Below, in pieces: positions 32,146 to 43,463 of a DNA stretch of 64,000 bases. The DNA comes from Corythucha ciliata (taxonomy: Eukaryota; Arthropoda; Insecta; Hemiptera; Tingidae), in the NCBI GenBank assembly GCA_038030265.1, contig CM075942.1, positions 70,746,926-70,810,925 of the forward strand. Direction: 5' to 3'. The translations under genes and the position numbers were made by a program. The stretch's first letter is position 1. Each line of letters starts with the position of its first letter. The notes under the pieces are model-generated. The model was not told where the DNA came from. It worked only from the letters and a program-made list of their open reading frames with translations, and made no database searches.

Positions 32146-32770
32146 TATGGGCAGCTGCCCACCCCCAAAATTCCAAAAACATTTTCCCTGATCTGGCTAA
32201 CAGAAACACAAATTTATTGTATTTCGCTCCATAAAACAAATTTTGCGGATTTTTCTCAATAAAAAACTAACACAATTTCGCTCATCCGTTGCTGACAAAC
32301 CGATTTTGAGGGTCAGCTTAACTTGGAAACCGATTTTGCTGATTTTTCGCACTAAAATCCCATTTTCGCAAGGTTCGACAGCAATTTCGTGCGTTTGGGT
32401 TAGCTCAAACGGTGTTTTGTCCACTGTGCCTTACAGACATATGGTGGGAGAGAAACTGCCAGCTCTATTTACCGTCTCAGGTCTAAAATTTAAAGTTTAG
32501 CTCCAAAAGTATCACTTTTCGAGGGGGAGGGGAGTCTCAGTTTTTCGACATAAAATCCGAAAAAGAAGGCTTCAAACGACAGTTTTCCACCAGATATTTA
32601 TTTTTTGACGGATAGTGGCAGTTTCCGTGCACATTTAGTCTGTGATGACCGTGAATTGACGCGATTCCAACCTCCAGATACTGTTATAAGCCTGCAAAAA
32701 GGCAATGATGCATCTGTTATTTTCGCCGACAGGCGTGCGGATCCGCAGTTTTTCCTCGAGAGGAATTCCC
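32146..32770 (-). repeat. inverted copy of the 1-660 repeat
   Basis: Matches 1-660 in reverse orientation with moderate divergence; starts with GGGCAGCTGCCC and ends beside a 10-nt C run (32,768). Confidence 0.7.
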
Positions 32771-32789
32771 CCCCCCCCTTTTTTTTACT

Positions 32790-33310
32790 CGTGAATGAGC
32801 ACTATTTTTAGCCTCGAATTGACGTTTTTCCTTAATTTTAGCTGAAACTCCTCGACCTCGAACTAGCACATTTTCGTCATTTTAGCCGTAAAAAGGTCTC
32901 AAAAAAACCGTGAAATAACGCATTTATTACAGCCAGCACTGGGCATCCCTGGGGAATAGGTGCGTTCTGTCAATTTCAACCGCAAAAGAGCTGTTTCTCC
33001 TCAATTTAACCCGTGAATGAACCCTATTTCTCAATTTCCACGACAATTCCACCAATCAACTACAAACGGTGACAATTATATTGCCAATTCGTTTTCCCTC
33101 AATTTTAGCCGCAAATTAGTGCTTTAATCTCAATTCTACCTTGACCAATTATTTGAGCAATTTCAGAAGTGAAAAGGTCCACATAATCCGCATGTTAGCG
33201 AATTTCATTAGTTTTGATCCGGACGTTTCATCGCGAACCTTGAATGTTTGAAAACTTGAAATGTATGCGCTAGGTCGCACTTTTTCTCTCGATTTTACAC
33301 ACAAACTTGC
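32790..33310 (+). repeat. unit 1 block
   Basis: Diverged 30-bp units, stopped by the poly(T) that marks the LINE 3' end on the other strand. Confidence 0.65.
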
Positions 33311-33583
33311 TAAATACATTTTTTTTTTTTTTTTTTTAATATGGCCTGCCCGAGGGCAATAACATGCACTGCTAATAAGGAAAAAACAACGGGATATAAA
33401 TACATTGCGCACTCGCAGGGTACTTACAAATGACAAAATAAATAGCTGACGTGATTAATTGATTAAAATCTACACCATATCTAGCGGCATGCGCCTTTTA
33501 AGTCTTCTATTAGGTGGCTCTTCAAGTAGTCGAATCGCGGTGCAGTCTCCGCTCGTAAGACACGAGGTGCTTCTTTACTACTT

Positions 33584-33985
33584 CTACGACGGGGTCGATC
33601 TTGAGGTCATCATGCAGTGTTTTATTTTGCACATAGTATGGCGTCCCCACCATATATTGCGTAGCATAATGTTCTGCCTTCGTTGCAGAAGCTCCAAATT
33701 TGAGTCGACACAGTAACCCCACACCGGAATACCGTACGCCCAAATAGGTCTGATCACCGTTGTGTATAACAAGCGCTTGTTGTAGGTTGATAATTTATTT
33801 CTTGCCCGTAGCAACCAAGATAGTGATCTGAATCTAATCCTAATTTCAGCGCATTTGGATACTATATGCGGCTTCCAGGTAAGTCTTTTATCCAGCGTGA
33901 GCCCAAGGTATTTGACTTTATCACCCACTGGAATTTGTTGGCCGTTGACTACGGAGGGAACATAAGCATGAGAATGCAAAATCAA
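33584..33985 (-). pseudogene. LINE RT thumb and C-terminal region
   Basis: 133 codons. VKYLGLTLDKRLTW, then LSTYNKRLLYTTVIRPIWAY and GIPVWG are standard Jockey-type post-RT motifs. It is out of frame with the upstream RT part; the shift lies near 33,985-34,010. Confidence 0.8.
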
Positions 33986-33989
33986 TCCT

Positions 33990-35261
33990 AGCTGATTTAG
34001 TGGAGTTTAATTGGATTTTCCACCTCCTAGTCCAGTCAGAAATATCATTAAGCGACCGTTGCAGATTTTCCACGGCTGAGGAGTAATCACAATGTGGCGC
34101 CAAAATTGCCGTATCGTCCTCGTACACCCCGTGGGTTTCCCGATTCAGTGGAATATCCGCCGTGTACAACGAATAAAGTAGCGGACCGATCACACTACCC
34201 TGTGGTACTCCTGCTTCTATGGGACGCACGTCAGACTGCCCTTCCCCATACTGTACTTGGAACCTTCTGTTAGTAAGATATGACTGCAATATAAGCACGT
34301 GATGCATCGGAAGGTATTGGCTAGTTTTATGAAGGAGCCCCGCGATCCACACTCGATCGAAAGCCTGACTGACATCAAGAAAGACTGCAGGACAAAACAT
34401 ATTTTCCTCCAGAGCAGCTCGGGCAATATTCGTTACTCGGTGTACTTGCTCTACGGTCGCATGCTCAGCACGAAAGCCGAATTGGTGTTCTGGTATAATT
34501 TGAAGCTCGTTTATGATATTTATTAGCCTGCAGTAGAGGATTTTCTCGAAAAGCTTGGAAAGCGTCGGGAGCAGAGAGATTGGTCTGTACGACTTCGTTT
34601 CGTCAAGTGGTTTACCAGGCTTGGGTAACATAATTACTTTTGCTATCTTCCACTGATTCGGAAAGTATTTTGTACGTATAACTGCGTTGAATATGTACGT
34701 GAGCATAACAACAGCCTTCTTCGGTATTTCCTTTAAAATTTCCGCTGACAACATGTCATGGCCGGGAGCTTTGTGAGGCTTGAGTTTGTTTATAAAACTC
34801 TGTACCTCCGGGGGTGAGGTCGGCGTGATCCTGTTTCCCTTATTGTACGTGATTGTTGGCAGAATGTCAGAGGTAACGTTGTTAGGTTTGAACGTGTTTT
34901 CCAGGTGTGCAGCAAAAGCGTCGGCCTTTTCTCGCTCGCTTCGGGCCCACGTGTTTGTCTCGGTGCGAATTGGCGGTACATAACTAGGAGATTTTTTTGC
35001 GGCTTTCGTTATCTTCCAGAGGGAGTAATTAGTTTCCCTCGTGGAGTCTAGTGAAAGTAGTAGAGATGTGAACGTATCATTATTTATTTTCTTCAGTAAG
35101 TATTTAAGTTCTTTGCAGCGTTTGTTAAAAGTTGCCTTGTCTGCCGGGTCTCGTGTTGATTCCCACTTACGTCTGGCTTGTCTCCTTTCCCGGATGGCAT
35201 TGCGAACTTCTTGCGGGTAGTATTGTCCTGTCTTCGCCTTAGTAGGCTTTTGGGGTGGCAT
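33990..35261 (-). pseudogene. LINE reverse transcriptase core
   Basis: Starts with a Lys/Arg-rich linker. RT motifs follow: KPHKAPGHDMLSAEILK, VIMLPKPGKP, SYRPISLLPTLSKLFEKIL, HQFGFRAEHATVEQVHRV, AVFLDVSQAFDRVW (first Asp), GVPQGSVIGPLLYSLYTADI. At the catalytic box it reads VYEDDTAIL, so the usual Ala of (Y/F)ADD is Glu. The frame ends in non-homologous residues at the frameshift. Inactive. Confidence 0.85.
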
Positions 35262-35339
35262 TCACTGCAGCTTCAGCAATGGTAGTTGTAAAGTATGTGA
35301 TTGCATTATCAATATCGACTGGTCTCTTAAGTCGCGTAT

Positions 35340-35993
35340 TTAATTCGATGCGAGCTGTAACTTCCTCCCGAAAGCTATCCCAGTTCGTAAGTTTGCTGGT
35401 AAGTTTCTGGCGGCTAGCTTTGCGGATGATTCTATTACTACACGTAAGTATGATCGGTGAATAGTCCGATGATAGATCGCTGACGTCCTGGAGCTCAAAA
35501 TAGCCTTCAGCAATGCCTTTAAAATAAAGAAGTCAATACAGTCAGGGATCTTCAGAGGATCAGTAGGCCAGTACGTAGGTTCCCCATTTGAGAGGCAAGT
35601 GGCCCCAGTCGCACTTATGGCGTTGTACAAAGCGGTACCCTTAGCCGTGATGAGTCGTGACCCTGTCGTGACGATCCATCTGTCCCCAAGGGTGCCAAAA
35701 AATGCCAGATAATCTGCGGTTACGATTCTATGCTTTGGAGGACTATAAATTGCCGCAATTTTAGTGACTGAGCCATTTTCATTGTAAATAGTAATACGTG
35801 CTGCTTGAATTTGTCTGGTTGTGTAGCTGTTATTTTCATGATGTCTCAGGCTGCTCCTGATGTAAATCGCTGCTCCTCCATGAGCTGCATCATCTGGATG
35901 ATTGCAGGTGTACAGGCTGTAATCACGTATTTCAGCATTACTACGTGACGTAAGATGGGTTTCTGAGAGTAGTGCGATGTCGATGCTTTCCAT
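35340..35993 (-). pseudogene. LINE apurinic-type endonuclease domain
   Basis: DIALLSETHLT, HGGAAIYIRSS, KIAAIYSPP and GEPTYWPTDPLKIPDCIDFF are the expected endonuclease blocks. The Gly-Asp-Phe-Asn catalytic block is not intact: the frame passes from FGTLGDRWIVT to GSRLITAKG. A frameshift near 35,480 removes the final SDH region from frame. Inactive. Confidence 0.8.
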
Positions 35994-36012
35994 TTGTAGA
36001 AATTGCGCGAGT

Positions 36013-36539
36013 TCATTCTTCGAGCCGACTGTTTATGACTGTTGAAGGCTGAATTATTACCTCTTGAGGAGATGTGGAATCTTCTTGGTTTTTCTGTGCG
36101 ATTTTTCTGGCTGCCACCTCAGAAAACGAGCGTCGAAACCCGACAGACGCAGGGGATCGCTGTGTGGTTATACTTGACGCTGATTTGAACTTTGGTGAAC
36201 CTGCACTTAATTTCTTATAGACTGGACAACCTTTGTAGTTGGCCGTATGTTTCCCGCCGCACAACCCACAGGTAGGTTCCGCATCAGAAGCTTTATTACA
36301 TTCACGATTGTCATGACCCTCACCACATTTCACACAGACTACTGGCAAGTGCAGTAGGTTTTACTGTGCCCATATTGCTGACACCTGTTACACTGGACAA
36401 TGTCACGTTTTGAGTGTGGTGACTCTACTCGAATAAGCTTAAACAAGGTCGTATGCGTGACATTGATGTAGATATAAATAACTGTAACGATATGAAATTT
36501 GATTCTCTTTGTGACGTCCACTTTGTCGTCTAGGTGCAC
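36013..36539 (-). pseudogene. LINE ORF1 C-terminus with CCHC knuckles
   Basis: Two frames (36,339-36,539 and 36,013-36,348) together carry a basic nucleic-acid-binding stretch, then CNRCQQYGHSKTYC, CVKCGEGHDNREC and CGLCGGKHTANYKGC. That is the three-knuckle arrangement of Jockey-type ORF1. A frameshift near 36,340 separates the first knuckle from the others. The N-terminal half is absent. Confidence 0.8.
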
Positions 36540-36567
36540 ATGATGAATTCTCTACTGTCTATGTTAC

Positions 36568-37201
36568 GGTAAAAGACTGACGGTTGGTTAATCTTAGCAT
36601 TTACCAGTAAATCCTAGCATTCACCAGCGACGTTGGTTTCAGTTCACATGATTCATTAATTCCGGACTTTTACCACTCGAAATACGGTAAATCTTATAGG
36701 ATTCTCATGCAAGCATGATAAAAGTCCGAAATGCCTCAAATAAAGAACCAGACTGTTTTGGTGAATGTATACATAACGTAATCCCCACCGTCCCTTGGTC
36801 CACTACTCCAGCACGCAAGTTTCTCCCGCGTCCTTGAAATCCTCCCTCTACCAACCAACTTCCCCAAGGCACATATCACTCGTCTCCCCTTGAATTGAAA
36901 TGAACGGTTGAAATGATCACTTCTGACTTAATTACTGCCTAATTTACAATTTGAGGAGAATTAAAAAGAAGGAGAGGCGAGGTAGATCGTGAGGAGCAGA
37001 GGTCTGCGTCGTTCAACATTCACCAACACCGCTAGGGGATACCGCACATTAACCAAAAGTGCCTGGTAAAAGCCCGGTGCTTCCGCTTTTTAGGAGAAGT
37101 TTCCGACTTTTATGAATCATTCGAACTTTAATCAACGCTATTGGTGAATGCTAGAACTTACCGGTAAATACTAAGATTTACCAACCGTCGGTCTTTTACT
37201 G
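36568..37201. mobile_element. 634-bp TIR element next to the LINE 5' end
   Basis: The left terminus GGTAAAAGACTGACGGTTGG and about 45 more bases match the reverse complement of the right terminus (to GTCTTTTACTG at 37,201), including TTAGCATTTACCAGTAAAT and GCATTCACCA. Similar CATTCACCA words recur inside. Non-coding. No obvious target duplication. Confidence 0.8.
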
Positions 37202-37749
37202 CGACATCTACACAGCGAAGATGCTCTTCAACCAATACGGATGCATCAGATAAGTTTTCCTTTTATTCAGAATATCTGTGACATGATTCTTTTCGTTTGT
37301 TTTTCAGAGCTTTTGGAATTTCTGATTGCGTATAAATTTCATGATAGCAGCTACATAACGCTTAGATCAAGAACCTCTTCAAGTCGGTTGAAAAATTGAA
37401 CATCGACCTGGTGTTCGCGGAGCCACAACATTTTTTCTGGGTAGTGACGGGTCAGCAGCAATAAGGAGGGGGGGGGGGGCTTGATGATCGGCATTCTTTA
37501 TCAGCATCCCTACAAAAACCGGACCTCTTGAAACTGAATAAATAATTATTAGAGCCCCGTGAACTTATAATTTATTTCCTCTCCTTTACTGATTGATTTT
37601 TATCAATTATTGCTTGAAAATTCGCCTCCACTTCGAAAATATATTTTTTTGAATTTGGCGGGTTTTGCCCTTTTATTATTCCAACGGGAGCAAATTTCCC
37701 AACCCACAAAAAAATTCACCTTTTTTTTCGAGTCGAATAACTTGGTTTT
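37202..37749. other. unique AT-rich sequence with a G run at 37,470
   Basis: No gene or repeat relation recognised. Confidence 0.35.
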
Positions 37750-37808
37750 CCATATGGCTTTGGTCACCACACAACACAAACATAGAGCTTGTGAACGGGC
37801 CTTCAAAA
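37750..37808 (-). repeat. GGCCCGTTCACAAGCTC terminus, right
   Basis: Inverted partner of 32,082-32,145. Confidence 0.6.
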
Positions 37809-37829
37809 CTTAAGAAATATCCCTAGTTC

Positions 37830-39480
37830 ACAGCTGGCATTAAGACAACGCAAAATCATGAATTCTTGGGTCAAAATCGGGACTGAAATTGGGAAAAAGC
37901 CCCAATTCACGCGGCTAAAACTGAAAAAAGCGCTAATTCAAGGACAATAAAGAGAAAAACGCTAGTTCGCGTCGTCAAAATGAAGAAATACACTAATTCA
38001 CAGCTGCTACAATTTAGCAGCTGTAAAAATTGAGAAAAAACGCGAATTTGCAGCTAAAAGGTAGAAACGCCAACTCCGGAAACATTGGGACTGAAATTGA
38101 GAAAAAGCGCTAATTCACGAGTGAAATAGACAAAAACGCGAATTCACGTCAAAAACTGAAGGAAAACGATAATTCACGTAGGTAGGCAAGGTATGAAAAA
38201 TTACGATTTTACGTATAAAATTGAGAAAAAGCGCTAAAAATCGCAGCTAAAATTAAGAAAATGTGCTAATTTACTGCTAGAATTGAGAAAAAAACGCTAA
38301 TTCACAGCTCAAAATGAAAAAACGACAACTCGCCGATACTTGAGGGCAATTTCGGGGCTGAAATGAAGAAAAAGCGCTAATTCACGTGGCTAAAACTGAG
38401 AAAAACGAGTCTAAAAATAGAGAAAAATGCTATTCACGGCTAACATTGTGATAACGTGTTACAATTTGGCAGTTTTAAAAATTGATAAAAAGCGCGAATT
38501 CACACCTAAAATTGAGAAAACGCCAACTTACGGATTCTCGGGGCTAGGACTGATATTGAGAAAAAGCGCTGATTCACGGCGTAAAACAGAGAAAAACGCG
38601 AATTCACATGTTAAAGGGGAGGAAAACTCTAATTCACAGCGAAGGTATGAAAAATTGTTATTTTACTGATGAAATCAAGAAAAAGCGTTATAATTCGCAG
38701 TAAAAATTAAGAAATGTGCTCATTCACAGCTAAAATTGAGGCTGAAAAAGGCTAATTCACAGCTGAAATTGAGAGAACACCTACTTGCGGATTCCTGAGG
38801 CAACTTGGGGAATAAAATTGAGAAAAATCGCTAATTTAAGCGGCTAAACCTGAAAAAGCGCTAATTCGTGGGTAATAAATAGAGAAAAACACAAATTGGG
38901 GGTTAAAAAAATGGAAAAGACGCCAATTCACGGGTTAATTTTAGAAAACTTGCTAATTTGCTGATAAAATTGGGAAAGAGCACTCAAATGCTACCTACCT
39001 AATTTGCGGATTCTTGAGGCAACTTCACGGCTAAGAGCTTATAAAAAGCGTCAATTCGCAGCTAAAAATAAGAAAATGAGCTAATTCGCGGATAAAATTG
39101 AGAAAAAAGTTATAATTTGCAGTATTATAGCTATTAAAATATGCTTAGTATAGAATTGAGAAAAAACGCTCATTCGTAGTTTAAGGTCGGTCGTCCACTG
39201 GAAGCGTTTTCGAGCGGCGCTACGACTCACTACAACGAGCGTACATCCCCAAGTCTCAAATTGAAAGTGACATCGTCCACTGCAGGCTTATCAGCAGTGA
39301 ATTCAATTTTATGTCTTTTTGTATGTACGCTCGATGCCGCTCGTCGTAGCGCCGCTTGAAAACACTTCCAGTAGACGACCGGCCTAAATTGAGAAAACGG
39401 ACGTACACGGATTTCGGAGGCAATTCCGTGGCTAAAATTGAGAAAAATATGTACTTCAACGCTACTAAAAAGTATATTAC
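37830..39480 (-). repeat. unit 1 block, reversed; colinear with 2.1-3.9 kb
   Basis: Reverse-complement 30-bp units. Variant units occur in the mirror order of 2,085-3,900, for instance the TTACAATTTGGCAGTTTTAA variant near 38,460 against 3,180. A Harbinger-like MITE is inserted at 39,185. Confidence 0.8.
39185..39384. mobile_element. PIF/Harbinger-like MITE, 200 bp, TSD TAA
   Basis: Termini GGTCGGTCGTCCACTGGAAG and, on the minus strand, GGCCGGTCGTCTACTGGAAG. Arms share GCGGCGCTACGAC and GAGCGTACAT further in. Flanked by TAA on both sides (39,182-39,184 and 39,385-39,387), the 3-bp TWA duplication typical of PIF/Harbinger. Confidence 0.8.
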
Positions 39481-39560
39481 TAGTTTAATTTATGACTAAA
39501 GGGCCTCCTATAAGATTTCCGCCCCGGTCCCCGATGGGTGTTGCTCCGCCACTGAGTGGT
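39425..39560 (-). repeat. terminal module, inverted copy of 1,968-2,085
   Basis: Read on minus it starts CAGTGGCGGAGCAACACCC, has a GC-rich stretch, then GGAGGCCCTTTAG and the same AT-rich lead into the array. Confidence 0.65.
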
Positions 39561-39698
39561 GCCTCTGTTCCCCGCCCCCTCCACCTCACCATCGGTGGAG
39601 TTCTTAAATTTGCCGTTGTTTTTCCCGACGTTTTCTCCCGTGAAAAATTTAACTCGCCACCTATTAATTGCTTTGAAAAACCGGAACTAAACCGGATC

Positions 39699-39830
39699 AG
39701 TGGCGTAGGTAGGAATTTGTCCTAGGGAGGGATCAAATTGAAAAACTCGTAAGGGAGTGGCGAGGGGGGGGGTAATTTCACGTCTTAGTAATCATTCAAC
39801 CCAGCCTGCACACTCTGGAGTTTACCGAAC
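39699..39830 (+). repeat. CAGTGGCGTAG repeat end, copy of 1,755-1,895
   Basis: CAGTGGCGTAGGTAGGAATT, G-rich tract, then CAACCCAGCCTGCACACTCT, as at 1,755. Confidence 0.65.
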
Positions 39831-39839
39831 TTGAAGATT

Positions 39840-40640
39840 ATCATTTGACTCAATATTAGCCGCAAAACAGCGGGGCTTTTCATGAATTAGGATTTTTTGG
39901 TTCACTATACACGCAATGAATGAGCGATTTTTTTCTGTTTTACTCGCGAATTAGCGGGGTTCTTATTGCCATAAATTGGAGCTTTTTCTAAATTTCAGCC
40001 TCAAAAGTTGCCTTCAGCAGGCGCGAATTTGCGCAATTATTCTGTTTTAACGCATTTAGAGATTTTTCTTATTTTTAGCAGCGTCGTAGTAGCGTTTCAA
40101 ACCCTGTCAATTAGCTGATTTTCCCCATTTCAATCACAAATTAGCAAATGTTCTCAACTTCAGTCACTATTTGGCGCTTGGCGCAATTTTAGCTGTAAAT
40201 TGGAGATGTTTTACATTTTTAGCCGCGAATTAACAATGTTGAGGCTTAAAATTAACCTTTCTCTTAATCCTAGCCAGTCTAATTATTTATTTTCTAATTA
40301 TTACCCGCAGATTAGTGTTTTTTTTCACATTTTAGCACAGCATTAGCAATTTCATATTACTTTTAGGTATAGGTTATTACTTCTACTCAGTTCTAGCTGT
40401 GAATCAGCGTTCTCTTTCACTTATAGCCGTGCATGGATTTGCCGTTTTTCTTAATTTTAGCCACTAAGGGTAGGTTCATCAGCGTGTTTTCCTCAACTTT
40501 AACCACGAAGTTTGCCCAAAATCAACACTTTTTCGTTGTTTTCCACAATTTATTCGTAGAATGGCTTCCATACACGGCGAATCAGCGATTTTGTCTTTTT
40601 GTCTCAATTTTACTCAACTTGTCGTCAAATTGAATGCGTC
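39840..40640 (+). repeat. unit 1 block
   Basis: Colinear with 9,430-10,634 and 4,926-5,960, from CAATATTAGCCGCAAAACAG to CCACAATTTATTCGTAGA. Confidence 0.8.
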
Positions 40641-40644
40641 ACTT

Positions 40645-41072
40645 TGTTTTGTAAGCGAAAAGAGAAAAAAAAACGTCTCGTCCGAGCGACAGTTGGTGTA
40701 AGACTGAATGTTTTCCGGCCGACACGGAAGGAGAGAGAGAGAAAAAAAAACTCTCTTCTTTCCCAGAAGAGCGCGGTACCGACCGGACTTCCGAAACAAC
40801 ATAACCCCCGCCGTGAAAGAACTTATTTTATCAAGTTTGAAAATAAAGACAGTTGACAGTTGGGAAGGGGCTGGTAGCACGTTGTACAGGTGAAACCATA
40901 GACTATAAACCAAATGAAAACATTCACACTGCTGAAAGGATTGAATTAGAAAAAACTAAACTAAAATAACGGAACTAAACTAAAATAATGAAGGAAGAAG
41001 AATGAACGAGGAGAGAGAGGGAGAAAATAAAATTTAACTTCGGAGAGAGTGAAGATGTAGAGAGAGAGTAAC
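40645..41072 (-). other. possible 3' UTR/LTR of the BEL/Pao element
   Basis: Lies just beyond the pol stop. Purine/pyrimidine-rich with GAGAGAGA runs and a GC-rich segment (40,690-40,810) ending CTTACA on the minus strand. No second LTR copy is available to prove it. Confidence 0.3.
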
Positions 41073-41500
41073 TCAAAGAGTATCTCCGACCGGTAACGGA
41101 ATTAACCGATGTAGCGGTCGAATTAGCGTCGTAGTCGGCGTTTTAATTTTGGCTACCCGAGCCACCCCGTCAGGTCCTGGATAAGTCTGAAGTATCCGCG
41201 CGATCGTCCATTGTTTCGGAGGAGAGTCTTTGTCTTGTAGTACGACAATCGCTCCGATCGGTAACGAAGGGGTTGAGGTCCACCATTTTGGCCTAGGCAG
41301 GAGGGTTTGAAGGTACTCCAAGTGCCAGCGTTTCCAAAAGTGTCGGACGCACGCGGAGAGCATTTCCCAACGAGTGTTCATAGGGAACGACAGGGCTTCC
41401 CCATCTGGACGAGCGAGTAGAGGTTGACCTATGAGGAAATGACCCGGAGTGAGGTAATCACAGTTGTCATTCGGATTCGGAGAAATGCTGCACAGAGGTC
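41073..41500 (-). pseudogene. Pao C-terminal domain (DUF5641-like)
   Basis: The open part 41,073-41,381 includes HFWKRWHLEYLQTL, GAIVVLQDKDSPPKQW, ARILQTYPGPDGVAR and TLIRPLHRLIPLP, the hallmark end of BEL/Pao pol that follows integrase. It is separated from integrase by a stop near 41,502. Confidence 0.8.
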
Positions 41501-41501
41501 T

Positions 41502-42060
41502 CTAGTTTAAAATAGCTTCGATCCTGGAGAGTAAAGACGAAAATTCTTCGAATGTCAAGGCATGATTCCCAACGACGCGGACTAGATGGTGCTTGGCAGA
41601 CTTAACCACAGCTTCCCACAAACTTCCAAAATGTGGCGATGCTGGAGGAATGAAATGCCACTGGATATCGCGCGCGGACAAGTGGTCCGAAATGGCATCC
41701 TGATGTTGTGACAGAAAGTCGTAAACGTCCTTGAGACGGCGAGCTGCCCCGACGAAGTTTGTCCCACGATCACTATAAAGAACCCTAGGAAGACCCTGGC
41801 GGGAAATAAACCGATCTAGAGAGGCGAGGAATGCAGATGTCGACAGTTCCGTTACTAATTCAAGATGCACCGCCAGCAGTACATACGAAGAAACAAATCC
41901 AGCATTTGTACAAGCGTGAAGTTCGACGTTTAGACTCTTTGTAAAGAAAGGGACCACCATAGTCAACGCCAACTTCAAGTAAAGCACGGGCCTGAGTTAC
42001 CCGCATCGAGGGGAGCGGTGCCATCAAGGGTGTTTGAGGCTTAACTTTGAATTTCCCAGG
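41502..42060 (-). pseudogene. BEL/Pao integrase core
   Basis: The catalytic core begins with VDYGGPF near 41,960 (first Asp). SDRGTNFVGA holds the second Asp, and SPHFGSLWEAVVKSAKHHL holds the Glu. The first block is out of frame with the rest: the ORF that contains D2 and E starts at 41,987 in a different frame. Upstream residues KFKVKPQTPLMAPLPSMRV at about 42,050 are the standard lead-in. The coding sequence ends abruptly at 42,062, where the inserted transposon begins. Confidence 0.8.
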
Positions 42061-42408
42061 TAGCAGACGAACGTTCGGGGAATATTCGTTTCATGCTATA
42101 AATGTTTTCTGTTAGATTCTAACACAAATTTAACAAAATTAAAAATGTTTAGTTTGGGAAAAATGTTCTGTGAACGTTACTATCTAATATCATGGTAATA
42201 AACGATCATGTTACGTTGTACATGATCATATCTACAACATTCTGAAAACATTCGGAATAAACAATCTAAATTACGCGCTCACATCAATAATTTTATGTTG
42301 TTAAATTTTGAAGTATGCGACAAATTGAGTCGTCAGGGGCCAACACCTACAAAATTTGTAAAATTAGGTGATTTATGTTTTTAGGCTAAGGCATAATCTG
42401 AGCATTCT

Positions 42409-42645
42409 GGGAACGTTAGGTGTACACATAAATGAAACCATAACTTTATCCTTGAAGTTATGTCAAACAACAACATGAACAAAACATTCGGCGAACGTTA
42501 CATCACAACATGATAAGAACATTACGGGAACGTTAGGTGTAAACATAAATGTAATCATAACTTTATCCCTGAAGTTATGTCAAACAACAACATGAACAAA
42601 ACATTCGGTGAACGTTACGAACTAACCGAAATAAAACGAAAATGT
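42409..42645 (+). repeat. 117-bp tandem duplication with GAACGTT words
   Basis: GGGAACGTTAGGTGTACACA (42,409) and its copy 117 bp later share the whole stretch through GTCAAACAACAACATGAACA. Each unit also has ACATTCGG(C/T)GAACGTTAC. AACGTT is self-complementary; such subterminal words are candidate transposase-binding sites. Confidence 0.75.
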
Positions 42646-43463
42646 TCCATATATAAGCTAATGCTCACTTCTTTATAGTTGAGCACTTGGTTTGTGATTG
42701 TGAGTTCTCTCTCACCTGTATCAATGCCCCGCGCTAAACACTCCACATCTTACAGAGTGACAGAGTGCTTGTGAAAAGTGGAATTTTATAGCTTATATTT
42801 CTCTGTTCGCGTGGATCTTGTTAATAAGCAAAGGTGAGTCTTTGGAATAATGGATAAACTTTGTATACAGCTGCAGTCAATAAACAAAGAAGTCGAATCC
42901 GGGCACTATAGTTACGTATATACAGTAAATAATTAGAATTTATGTATTTTAAATTTTGCGTCGGACTTCTACAGTAAAAATGAAAAATAAAACTCTACAC
43001 GGAGACTTTTACATTTACGCGCCGACGCAGAAGTTGTCTCACCCCTGAGAAAAAGGACGCCGACGCTCTCCAATAGTCTAAAAGCTAAATTGTACTAAAA
43101 CTCAGTGGCGGGCGGGAGTCCATCAGTAAATGGACAGACTAAGAGTTGACTCTCTTCTTTCGAGTATACTAATCACGGTTTTCTGTTGCGTTTCACTTGA
43201 AACTGTGCTGAGTTCATGAAAACTTATGCGGAGGCATACATTAATTTCATTCGTATTTCTTTTCGGCAGTTCTGTACTTACTAATGTTTCTGGATATTGC
43301 ATGCTTCACGTTGACGGCAATTACGTGTTATTTCATTGATACGGTGTAGTCAGCCCTTCTCTGCTGGAAGAAATAGTAATGGTTTGTAATCCGTAACGCT
43401 TAAAAATACGTTTTACAAATTTTAATGAGAGTTTAGTGAATTATGGAAATATTTATTTATTAG

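Larger units (their letters stand above)
33319..36545 (-). mobile_element. Jockey-like LINE, 5'-truncated and decayed
   Basis: About 3.2 kb on the minus strand. The A tail is the T run at 33,319-33,337 on the plus strand. Order on the minus strand is ORF1 (zinc knuckles), endonuclease, reverse transcriptase, short 3' UTR. It begins inside ORF1, so it is 5'-truncated. At least three frameshifts break the frames. The RT fingers and thumb match the arthropod Jockey clade best. Confidence 0.85.

Noticed and set aside
40651..40802. Defined BEL/Pao LTR of about 150 bp (TGT...ACA)
   Set aside because: No second copy in the window to confirm it, and the length is small for the group.
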